A stretch of 25,961 bases of DNA from IMG/VR virus record IMGVR_UViG_3300043420_000320, positions 1 to 25,961 of that record; one strand, 5' to 3'. The stretch comes from a virus. The notes under the pieces were generated by a model. The model saw nothing but the letters and a program-made list of their open reading frames with translations, was not told the origin of the DNA and did no database searches. Within the stretch, counting starts at the first letter, position 1. Every line of letters starts with the position of its first letter. The position numbers and the translations under genes were made by a program. This document shows positions 19,353 to 25,961 of the stretch, piece by piece.

Positions 19353-19973
19353 TTAACCATAAGGGAAAAGAAACTCGTCTACGAATTGTTCTGCTCGTTC
19401 CTTGCCAAAATTGTTGGCAAGATACCCACTCACTGGATCCAGTTTTTTCATATAGGAATCGAAGTCCCTATACTCTGATTCGTCTGTTCCTTGTGGATCA
19501 GCAGATTCTAGCATATCTTTGTACACTTGTAAATAGGCAGCAAAGTCATCGAGATAATTATTAACCTCTGACATTGTGCATTTACGAACATAGACATGCT
19601 CTGAGAAATGATTCCCAGGTTCAAAGAACCTAAAAGTCCCTTCTGCTTTTGGCAGTTTGTCTCCTACAGAAAACAAATAGTTTTCCACAGGATGCTGAAA
19701 GTCAAACACAATGATGACTTTCTTTTCAAAGAATCCCATCAGGTCCATACCAAAGCAAGGAAGATTCTTTCCTGTCTTAGGATACATGATGGTGTTGTAG
19801 ATGTTTGATTTTTCACTCCAGATATCTACTGCTCTGGATTTAATAAACTGAGGACTCTTCCAGATTTCTGCTCTCAGGTTTGTATCCCCTGACCAATCTG
19901 CCCAGACATGATCTAGTTTTAGATCAGGAAAGGTTTTGTAAAGAGTCCTCTTATACTCTTTCCACAGGTCCAT
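19353..19973 (-). CDS. pebS: Ferredoxin-dependent bilin reductase, PebS type
   Basis: A phage phycoerythrobilin synthase reducing biliverdin to phycoerythrobilin with reduced ferredoxin in two two-electron steps. Family signatures are YNTIMYPKTGKNLPCFGMDL, IVFDFQHPVENYLFSV, RFFEPGNHFSEHVYVRKC and LDPVSGYLANNFG. The two catalytic Asp are D77 (CFGMDL) and D179 (LDPVSG), 102 residues apart, close to the 101 of the Prochlorococcus phage enzyme (Asp105, Asp206 from memory). The frame is open to ATG 20042, but its first 23 codons read through a perfect terminator hairpin and the cobS end, so ATG 19973 is taken as start (206 aa). This lacks a normal ribosome site and part of the usual N-terminus. 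PcyX- or PebA-like activity is the alternative. Confidence 0.9.
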   Translation of the reverse strand: MDLWKEYKRTLYKTFPDLKLDHVWADWSGDTNLRAEIWKSPQFIKSRAVDIWSEKSNIYNTIMYPKTGKNLPCFGMDLMGFFEKKVIIVFDFQHPVENYLFSVGDKLPKAEGTFRFFEPGNHFSEHVYVRKCTMSEVNNYLDDFAAYLQVYKDMLESADPQGTDESEYRDFDSYMKKLDPVSGYLANNFGKERAEQFVDEFLFPYG

Positions 19974-19998
19974 AAAAAAAGAGGGAGAGAACTCCCTC
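19974..19998 (-). terminator. Intrinsic terminator between cobS and pebS
   Basis: GAGGGAG pairs perfectly with CTCCCTC around a TTCT loop, followed by seven T on the minus strand. The next base is the first of the pebS ATG at 19973. It starts seven bases after the cobS stop. Confidence 0.88.
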
Positions 19999-20004
19999 AG
20001 TATA

Positions 20005-21114
20005 TCATGCTTCAACAGGTTCGTCAAGTTGGATATCTGCATCTACCTTGTCGTACAGTTCCAGGAAGGACTGCTTGGTTTCATCATCGAAACGATTGAG
20101 GCAAACCTTGATTGCCTTTGCTTTATCGTTAAAGATGCTGTAAGCACGAATGATGTGGACCAGACGACGGGTGCTGATGATCTCATCAATAGCACCTTCA
20201 TAGAAGGTCTTACGAATCATCTGTGCCCAATCAGCAAGACGCTTGCAGAATTCTTGATCTTCCAAACCAAGATCCAGAGAGATGCCCTCAAGAATCTTCA
20301 CTTCAACAGTGGGAGAAGGATACTCTTGCTCAAACGTGATCGGAAAACGCTCAAGGAACGCTTCGTTGAGGACATTGGTTCCGATGAAGCGACCATCATC
20401 AGATCCCTTTCCTTTAGTGTTAGCAGTAGCAACCACGTTGAAACCAGAAGCAGGAGAGACATAACGACCAGTTTTCTTAAGAAAGACGCCTTTACCTTCA
20501 AGAATAGATTGCAGACAGAGGATCTTGTTAGAAGCAAGATCAATTTCATCTAGAAGAAGTACAGCTCCACGTTCCAGAGCTTCGATGACTGGACCATTAT
20601 GCCAAACAGTTTCACCGTTAACCAAACGAAAACCACCAATAAGATCATCCTCGTCGGTTTCAATGGTGATGTTTACACGGATCAACTCCCTATTTAGTTT
20701 GGCACATGCCTGTTCAACAGAGAAGGTCTTACCATTTCCAGAAAGACCCGTGATGAAAACAGGATAAAATAGGCGTGACTGGATGATTTTCTTTACATCA
20801 GTAAAGTTCCCGAACGGGACAAAAGTATCATCTTTAAGGGGGATAAGGTTCATTTCTTCCCGATCGGTAAATTGTTCTTCTAGTTGCTGACGTGCTTCTT
20901 GCACAGTCAGATTCCAGCGACCATGACCAACTTTGTACTTATCAAGTCGTTTGGTAATGGTCGGATAAGAAACATTGAATTCACGACAAGCAGCATTGAC
21001 AGCATCGCCACCGAACTCGGTGCCATAGTTTTCGGTCAGAAAGGAAATAACTTCGGTGACGTTGAGGTTAGACATGCGGGGCATTTGTCCTTGAGATGTG
21101 TTGTTGACTTTCAT
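20005..21114 (-). CDS. cobS: CobS-like AAA+ ATPase (MoxR group)
   Basis: A 369-aa protein with an N-terminal helical region (residues 1-95) that includes a helix-turn-helix-like stretch, then an AAA+ core: Walker A GLSGNGKT (about 122-129), Walker B AVLLLDEIDLA (about 182-192), sensor 1 FNVVATANTKGKG and an arginine-finger region NEAFLERFPITFE. Cyanophage versions are named cobS after the cobaltochelatase subunit that powers cobalt insertion with CobT and CobN. The adjacent VWA gene is a natural partner, but no CobN is here. The start at ATG 21114 has no clear ribosome site; ATG 21084 and 21075 are alternatives. A terminator follows the stop. Confidence 0.92.
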   Translation of the reverse strand: MKVNNTSQGQMPRMSNLNVTEVISFLTENYGTEFGGDAVNAACREFNVSYPTITKRLDKYKVGHGRWNLTVQEARQQLEEQFTDREEMNLIPLKDDTFVPFGNFTDVKKIIQSRLFYPVFITGLSGNGKTFSVEQACAKLNRELIRVNITIETDEDDLIGGFRLVNGETVWHNGPVIEALERGAVLLLDEIDLASNKILCLQSILEGKGVFLKKTGRYVSPASGFNVVATANTKGKGSDDGRFIGTNVLNEAFLERFPITFEQEYPSPTVEVKILEGISLDLGLEDQEFCKRLADWAQMIRKTFYEGAIDEIISTRRLVHIIRAYSIFNDKAKAIKVCLNRFDDETKQSFLELYDKVDADIQLDEPVEA

Positions 21115-21130
21115 AGTATAAGGGGATAAA

Positions 21131-21148
21131 GGGGATCAGTCGATCCCC
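21131..21148 (-). other. Hairpin between the VWA gene and cobS
   Basis: GGGGATC pairs with GATCCCC around a four-base loop, followed on the minus strand by TTTATCCCCTT. The T-run is too short for a strong terminator; it may attenuate, or protect the 3' end of the upstream message. It contains two GATC sites, possible Dam targets. Confidence 0.5.
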
Positions 21149-21161
21149 AGTGGACAGTTCA

Positions 21162-23315
21162 TCAAGCGACCATGCTGATGAAAGAGGACAGAACTTTCTT
21201 GTTCATTGCCTTTGCCTTCAAGGACTTTTTAAAGGCATTTCGAATTTGAGTCATAGTTGCATCATCCTCAACATTGAATTCATCACTTTCATTCAACGTG
21301 TTAGAAGCAATTGCATATAGAGCACTATAACCATTGTCTTTGATTACAAAACTACGCTCCTTTGACCAACGCCGTTTGGTTTGATCATCGTACTGGTCAA
21401 GATAGAGTTGGAAAAATCCACGAACATCTCGACTAGGAAGAATACGAATACCAATAAAATTAACCTGAGGGAAATTGTCATTCAAGTTAGTAAGAAGAAT
21501 ATTGGTCATAGAACCTTTCCAAGTATTCTCATTTGTAGGTTGATAGGTGAGACCAAGTTTACGATCTCGGATCTGGCAAGATTGATTGATGTGCAAACGT
21601 CCGAACCGATCCTTACTATCATCCCAGTAATCTTTTGTTTTAGCAACACGAGCAATCCCCGCAGATTCTCCATCGGTAAGGATAACAGTATTAACCTTTG
21701 AGAGATTGTTCTCTTCAATAAACTCAGGAACAATCTGACGAAGAGCAACCAGAGTTTCATTCAAAGGAGTTCCAGAAAGTCCCAAACCATGTGGAATACA
21801 TTCCCAAGCACGCCTTTGATGCAGGTAAGCAACTTTCCAAAGATTGCGACAATCTTGTTCAAAATCAGCACTCTTACGCTTATGGGAAAGCATATTCAAA
21901 AGACGGAAAGAACGATAAAGATAGAGAGTATTAGCTTCCATGATTTGGATTTCTGAACCGTCATCTTCGTAGTTTTCACGCTCATTAACATAGTCATAGG
22001 TAAACGCATAAACTTCAAAAGGAATGTTTACTTTTTTACAGAACCACACAAGATTCAAAAGTTGCTTGACAGTATCAAGAATGACATCTTGCATGGAACC
22101 AGACCAATCAAGAATAAAGATAAGACCATGATTCTTCCCGTCAGGAAGAATAGTCACTTTCTTAAAGAGGTCATCATTGAACTTGTAGGTGTGAAGTTTA
22201 GTTGTGTCGAGAACACCAGTACGAGAAGTTGCTGCCCTGGAATATGCATCAGCAGATTTCTTACACTCAAACTCTTTAACAAGATAGTTTACACCACGAG
22301 CAGCTTCCTTACGATAGAGGTGATAATCAGCAACAGCAGAGTCATAGATGCTCTTGCGATAAGTTCCTTCAGCATTAAAAAAATCGCTATCATAATATTC
22401 ACTACAAACTGTAGCAATATCTTGAGCAGGAATAATCAGTTTATTGAGAACCACTTTAGGAAACTCAATGTAAGTAGTTTCCATCAAAGAATGATTAATC
22501 AGTTTCTTTTGATTCTCCTCGAATGCAGCATTAGTTTGGGACTCAAACTCATCAAAGGATTCACCACCCTTGTTTGAAGATGCTTGAGTGTCTGAACTTG
22601 GAGTTACATCGCCCTCAGAGACCCCTCCAGAATCGCCTGTAGCATCGCTCTGAGATTGCTCAGGGGTATCCACCTCAATCTCAGTAGTATTTCCTGTAGG
22701 TGCTCCTTCTTTAGGAGTAGCATTGACCTCAGGGAAATCAATCGGTTTATCTGATTCTGATTTCGATTTCATGTACTCATAAAGTTTTTTAGACACGTCA
22801 AGCACATCATCAAAACTTTCTGTGGTCTCAACAAGTTCTACAAACTCTTTTTCTTCACCCTCAAAAGGAACTGCAGCGAACATACCAACTTTGAAATGAA
22901 TGTTGATGCGATCAATCAGATTCATATCACTAAGATTCTCATCAGCAATGCTGAAGAAGTCATCATCAGAAAGTTCTTTATAACCTTTATGAAAGGTCTT
23001 AGCAAATCCAGGAAACTTTCGTTTCATCATACGCTCAATACGAGCATCTTCAACAACATTGACAAAGGAAGGTGGAACTTTCTTGTAGTCACCTTCACGC
23101 CAATCAAGGTTAGGTGTAAACAGAGCATGACCAACCTCATGCCCAACCAGCAGGTCATACACAGTGCTGGATGCTTTCTGCCACATAGGCAGAGTCAGAA
23201 CACGATTCTCAACGTCAAACGATGCAGTAGGAACTTGCTTGTGCTCAACGATCAGATTTTCAGTGGCAAGGAGACGAGCAAGGTTGCCTTTGACTTCATG
23301 GGAAAAGGTGTACAT
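21162..23315 (-). CDS. CobT-like VWA protein with metallopeptidase-type N-terminus
   Basis: ATG 23315 is chosen since GGAG lies seven bases upstream; the frame starts at 23342 otherwise. The 717-aa protein has H59-E-V-G-H63 (LVGHEVGHALF) and, further on, N-V-V-E89-D90-ARIE, a zinc-metallopeptidase-like pair. A low-complexity acidic Ser/Thr/Asp linker covers about 185-255. A helical region follows, then a VWA domain with a complete MIDAS: D403-W-S-G-S, the later Thr in GTPLNETL and VILTDGES. VWA plus MoxR-type ATPase pairs act as metal chelatases or protein-remodelling machines. It directly precedes the CobS-like gene. Protease activity is unproven. Confidence 0.88.
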   Translation of the reverse strand: MYTFSHEVKGNLARLLATENLIVEHKQVPTASFDVENRVLTLPMWQKASSTVYDLLVGHEVGHALFTPNLDWREGDYKKVPPSFVNVVEDARIERMMKRKFPGFAKTFHKGYKELSDDDFFSIADENLSDMNLIDRINIHFKVGMFAAVPFEGEEKEFVELVETTESFDDVLDVSKKLYEYMKSKSESDKPIDFPEVNATPKEGAPTGNTTEIEVDTPEQSQSDATGDSGGVSEGDVTPSSDTQASSNKGGESFDEFESQTNAAFEENQKKLINHSLMETTYIEFPKVVLNKLIIPAQDIATVCSEYYDSDFFNAEGTYRKSIYDSAVADYHLYRKEAARGVNYLVKEFECKKSADAYSRAATSRTGVLDTTKLHTYKFNDDLFKKVTILPDGKNHGLIFILDWSGSMQDVILDTVKQLLNLVWFCKKVNIPFEVYAFTYDYVNERENYEDDGSEIQIMEANTLYLYRSFRLLNMLSHKRKSADFEQDCRNLWKVAYLHQRRAWECIPHGLGLSGTPLNETLVALRQIVPEFIEENNLSKVNTVILTDGESAGIARVAKTKDYWDDSKDRFGRLHINQSCQIRDRKLGLTYQPTNENTWKGSMTNILLTNLNDNFPQVNFIGIRILPSRDVRGFFQLYLDQYDDQTKRRWSKERSFVIKDNGYSALYAIASNTLNESDEFNVEDDATMTQIRNAFKKSLKAKAMNKKVLSSFISMVA

Positions 23316-23490
23316 CGGGAATCTCCGAATCAGTATGGACATATGATACAGAAAAAGGTCGCCCTTTCGGACGACCCATGTGACGCTTTTTAAACTGTTT
23401 GAGTGCCTCTCGACGTGCCCTCATTGCTTGCGGTTTCAATTTCCGCTTCTGATCCTTGCCAGAGTTGTGCTGCCAGTTAGGTACTTTCAT
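23296..23490 (-). CDS. Small basic protein (64 aa)
   Basis: The first 47 residues are very rich in Lys and Arg (KDQKRKLKPQAMRARREALK, FKKRHMGRPKGRP), suggesting binding to nucleic acid or to an acidic partner; the end is neutral-acidic. The ATG overlaps the gp46 stop by 14 bases, and its end overlaps the VWA gene by 20 bases, typical of a real gene in this dense cluster. It lies in the place of small genes between 46 and 45 in T4-like phages. No homologue recognised; not ribosomal protein S21 as far as I can see. Confidence 0.75.
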   Translation of the reverse strand: MKVPNWQHNSGKDQKRKLKPQAMRARREALKQFKKRHMGRPKGRPFSVSYVHTDSEIPDVHLFP

Positions 23491-25207
23491 TGATCTGTAC
23501 GGGTTTGGAGAAGTTCTTGACCTTTGTGAACTGTATCACATTATCGAACTTATCGTGAAGGATGTCCTGCTTGTGTGAGATAACGAACACATTGTTACCC
23601 TCTGTAATATTTTGAAGGATGTTAATGAAGTCAGTAGTGCCGTTACTATCTAGCGAACTGTCAAACACTTCGTCCAAAATGAGAAGGTTGGTATTGACCG
23701 AGTTCTTTAGTTTGGCAACCTCTCTCCAGGTAAAAAGAAGTGCCAAATCAATTCTCATCTTCTCACCCTCAGAGAATGAAGCATATGAAAACTCATCTCT
23801 GAATCTTGACTTAATCGTTTCATTGAACGTATCATCAAGATTAAAGTTGACATAGAACTCAAGTTCCTGAAGATACTTGTTGATCAAAGTATTCATCACA
23901 GGAAGATACTTCTTAATGATGCTGGACTTAACTCCACCATCTTTGAGAATATCAGCAACAATCTTAAGTTCAGTTTGCTTTTTAATCAACTGACGACGTT
24001 GCAGTTCCTGGGACTTGCCCTGCTCGATCAGAGTTTTGACATTTTCAGTTTCTTCAATAATGGCATCATTACTGGAATTAACTGATTCTATTTCACCAAG
24101 GATTTCCCTGATGCGTTTTTCATTCCATTCAACTTCTTTAAAACATTCTCGTATTTTAGATTGAACTTCATTGATACTATCTAAAAGTTCTTTTCTTTCA
24201 GAAAGAGTTTTGTTTACTTCTAGTTGATCCTTCTTCAACTGAAAAATTGCATCATTAAATTTATCGATCTTAGTTGTGGTCTCAGTAAGTTTAACTTGTT
24301 TCAAATCTTCTGTAATCTCCTGATTACATGTTGGGCAAGTTTCATTCTTGATAAAGAAATTTTGCTCTTTAGTCAATTCATCAATTTTACTAGAGAACTT
24401 AATATTATACTCACGTAATTTATTGACTTTACTATCGAGATCAGAGTACTTGTCGGACTGTACCTTCAGTTCATCCAACTGAGTCATGTAAGCATCAACC
24501 TCTTGCTTTTTAAGATTAATATTATCTTCTAGAACAGTGATAGCATTTTGCTTCTCTTCTAGATTATGCTTACTTTGATCTTTGAGATTCTGAATGTACT
24601 TACGTTGCACATCAACTTTCTCTTTCAAAATTGAAACGGCATACTCAAGATCATTAACTTCTTCTTTAGTAACTTTAAATCTTTCCTTAAGAATTAAATT
24701 CATTGTAGAAAAGATTCGGATGTCAAGGATATCCTCGATGACTTCTCTTCGACCAGCAGCAGGCAACTGCATAAAAGGAACAAACGTAGAGGATCCAAGA
24801 ACTACAATCTGAGTAAATGATTTGTAGTTGAGTTTTAAAACGTTTTGCTCTAACCACTTTTGCTGATCAACAGCGGCAGCAGTTTGATCTAGAAGATTAT
24901 CATTCTTGTAGATCTCAAAGATTGTAGGTTTCATCCCACGAACAACTTTCCAGTTGATACTTCCAATCGTAAACTCAATCTCTACTCGACAATCTCCACA
25001 ATTAATTGTATTGATCAGTTGAGGTTTGTTGATCTTCCGAAATGGTTTATTAAAAAGACCAAAACAAAGTGCATCCAGAATAGTGGATTTACCTGCTCCA
25101 TTTTCACCAATGATTAAGGTCTTTTGATGTGAGGTTAAATCAATTTCAGTAAATTTATTTCCTGTGCTGAGGAAATTTTTCCATTTAATAGTTTTAAATT
25201 CAATCAT
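23477..25207 (-). CDS. 46: Recombination endonuclease subunit, T4 gp46 (Rad50/SbcC type)
   Basis: A 576-aa SMC-like ATPase. The N-terminal lobe begins with TIKWKNFLSTG and Walker A G34-ENGAGKS-41, and includes Q-loop-like FTQIVVLGSSTFVPFM. Coiled coils span about 170-420 with a central zinc hook C291-P-T-C294. The C-terminal lobe has the ABC signature FSEGEKMR (478-485), Walker B LLILDEVFD (508-516) and a switch His (VFVISHK). With gp47 it processes DNA ends for recombination-dependent replication and host DNA breakdown. It overlaps the DUF3110-like gene by eight bases. All motifs intact. Confidence 0.96.
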   Translation of the reverse strand: MIEFKTIKWKNFLSTGNKFTEIDLTSHQKTLIIGENGAGKSTILDALCFGLFNKPFRKINKPQLINTINCGDCRVEIEFTIGSINWKVVRGMKPTIFEIYKNDNLLDQTAAAVDQQKWLEQNVLKLNYKSFTQIVVLGSSTFVPFMQLPAAGRREVIEDILDIRIFSTMNLILKERFKVTKEEVNDLEYAVSILKEKVDVQRKYIQNLKDQSKHNLEEKQNAITVLEDNINLKKQEVDAYMTQLDELKVQSDKYSDLDSKVNKLREYNIKFSSKIDELTKEQNFFIKNETCPTCNQEITEDLKQVKLTETTTKIDKFNDAIFQLKKDQLEVNKTLSERKELLDSINEVQSKIRECFKEVEWNEKRIREILGEIESVNSSNDAIIEETENVKTLIEQGKSQELQRRQLIKKQTELKIVADILKDGGVKSSIIKKYLPVMNTLINKYLQELEFYVNFNLDDTFNETIKSRFRDEFSYASFSEGEKMRIDLALLFTWREVAKLKNSVNTNLLILDEVFDSSLDSNGTTDFINILQNITEGNNVFVISHKQDILHDKFDNVIQFTKVKNFSKPVQINEST

Positions 25208-25460
25208 CTACTTTAGGTGGAATTACAATATCATCAGGGGTGACTATGCAATAAGCATAACCGTTTTCTTCACAGATGTTAATAGCAACATCATCTTCAA
25301 CCTCTACGACAGTCATCTCTGGGTAGTCATCTGCTAACAATAATTCAGAATGTCTTTCGGCGTCTTCCTCTTCAGTAAAAAGATAAAGGATATGAGTACT
25401 ACCAAGTTGAGGAGCATATGCACCTTCATTCTCTCTACCTTTAATTGCTAGCAAGTACAT
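25200..25460 (-). CDS. DUF3110-like protein (86 aa)
   Basis: The protein reads MYLLAIKGRENEGAYAPQLG, then HILYLFTEEEDAERHSELLL and DDYPEMTVVEVEDD. By eye this follows the small cyanobacterial DUF3110 family (V..L..AR..NEGI..L...., VLMFE.EDDA.RYA.LLEAQDFP.P.VE). That family is mostly known from cyanobacteria and plastid-bearing organisms, so a host origin is likely. Function unknown. It shares one base with the gp47 stop (TAATG) and overlaps gp46, lying exactly between the two nuclease subunits, where T4 has a small unrelated gene. Confidence 0.75.
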   Translation of the reverse strand: MYLLAIKGRENEGAYAPQLGSTHILYLFTEEEDAERHSELLLADDYPEMTVVEVEDDVAINICEENGYAYCIVTPDDIVIPPKVDD

Positions 25461-25961
25461 TATTCTACCTGTAGTGACTCAACGTATATTGAATTTATAA
25501 TGTTTTTCAGATTGTCCTTTTCTTCATAGTCAATTTCATCGATGTACTTTTCCAAGAAATTTAAAGTTCCTTCAACTTCAATATCTCCAGTTGGTGTAAT
25601 CTCTTCATGAGAATTATCGATAATTTTTAATTCATGAATTCCAATTTGATAGAGTCGCTCAACGAACATATCAAAATTATGATAGTTCTTTTTCTTTTCA
25701 ACAATCAACTTGATAAACTTGTCTTTGTATTCTTCACCACTAACTAATGCATAATTTGTGGTGTCATCATTGTAAAAGATCTTTTCAAACATGTTGAAAG
25801 GATTCTTGATGAACTGCATCTTAGCAGTTTCAGTATCAAACAAATGGAAACCACGAACATCGCCATAGTCATTCCAATACATCTGATAAGGATTGCCTAG
25901 GTAGTAAACGTTACCTGCATGGGAACGATGATGGAAATGACCAGAGTAAACCTTTTTGAAT
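25460..25961 (-). CDS. 47: Recombination endonuclease subunit, T4 gp47 (Mre11/SbcD type), 5' end cut
   Basis: Only the C-terminal 166 codons are present; the frame runs through the window edge and the ATG at 25882 is internal. The visible start, KKVYSGHFHHRSHAGNVYYL, carries the last metal-binding motif GHFHH of calcineurin-like phosphoesterases, followed by GNPYQMYWNDYGDVRGFHLFDT, characteristic of T4-like gp47. The remainder is the capping and C-terminal region, ending in an acidic helix. It pairs with gp46 downstream. The C-terminal tail seems complete. Confidence 0.93.
   Translation of the reverse strand, partial: FKKVYSGHFHHRSHAGNVYYLGNPYQMYWNDYGDVRGFHLFDTETAKMQFIKNPFNMFEKIFYNDDTTNYALVSGEEYKDKFIKLIVEKKKNYHNFDMFVERLYQIGIHELKIIDNSHEEITPTGDIEVEGTLNFLEKYIDEIDYEEKDNLKNIINSIYVESLQVE

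Noticed and set aside
19974-20042. 23-codon N-terminal extension of PebS
   Set aside because: The codons are a terminator hairpin plus the end of cobS, without a good ribosome site, so coding is unlikely, though peptide data could overturn this.
20029-20553. 174-codon plus-strand frame opposite cobS
   Set aside because: The opposite strand codes for an intact AAA+ domain; the frame has no promoter and an unnatural composition.
22062-22577. 171-codon plus-strand frame opposite the VWA gene
   Set aside because: Shadow of the VWA protein coding frame, no supporting signals.
1-25961. tRNA genes, CRISPR arrays, IS elements, integrase or att sites
   Set aside because: Intergenic gaps are short and were read by eye; no cloverleaf, repeat-spacer pattern or transposase was seen.

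Overview
The window looks like part of a T4-like marine cyanophage genome (a myovirus of the group infecting Prochlorococcus and Synechococcus). Two lines of evidence support this. First, the minus strand carries the T4 replication core in its classic order, 47-46-45-44-62-regA-43, followed by uvsX and 41. Second, this core is interrupted by genes typical of cyanophages: a CobS-like AAA+ ATPase with a VWA partner, a PebS-type bilin reductase, SpeD, MazG, Hsp20 and a DUF3110-like protein. DNA is AT-rich, coding is very dense, and most neighbours overlap by ATGA, GTGA or TAATG junctions. I saw no tRNA, integrase, IS element or CRISPR array. No gene-free stretch exceeds about 210 bases.

Layout along minus-strand transcription, from high to low coordinates. 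(1) 25961-18309: the end of gp47, a DUF3110-like protein, gp46, a small basic protein, a metallopeptidase-like/VWA protein, CobS-like ATPase, an intrinsic terminator, PebS, a DUF3310-like protein and the sliding clamp gp45. (2) 18305-14963: SpeD, clamp loader gp44, a small PD-(D/E)XK nuclease-like protein, a Dam-type methylase, gp62 and the translational repressor RegA, closed by a terminator. (3) 14919-13777: a late promoter and a cassette of five small proteins, at least three with membrane segments; two of them (49 and 43 codons) are very short. (4) 11567-13785: the only plus-strand block, four overlapping genes, the first three with likely export signals. (5) 11557-10901: a regulatory hub with a late promoter, a two-hairpin RNA candidate ending in a terminator, hsp20, another late promoter and a perfect-consensus sigma70 promoter inside an 11-bp palindrome. 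(6) 10879-3356: three Sm-like paralogues with a nucleotidyltransferase among them, DNA polymerase gp43, UvsX, a 2OG-Fe(II) oxygenase, helicase gp41 and MazG. (7) 3326-1: a possible PD-(D/E)XK nuclease, then late virion or prohead-type genes with late promoters and a terminator.

Functionally the window combines the replisome and recombination machinery (41, 43, 44, 45, 46, 47, 62, uvsX), post-transcriptional regulators (RegA and probable Sm-like RNA binders) and host-metabolism genes (PebS, SpeD, MazG, CobS-like). Late modules are inserted into the early cluster and insulated by terminators. The T4-type late element TATAAATA recurs, and in three places it contains the stop codon of the gene upstream. 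Product names rest on motif recognition by eye; no database search was run.
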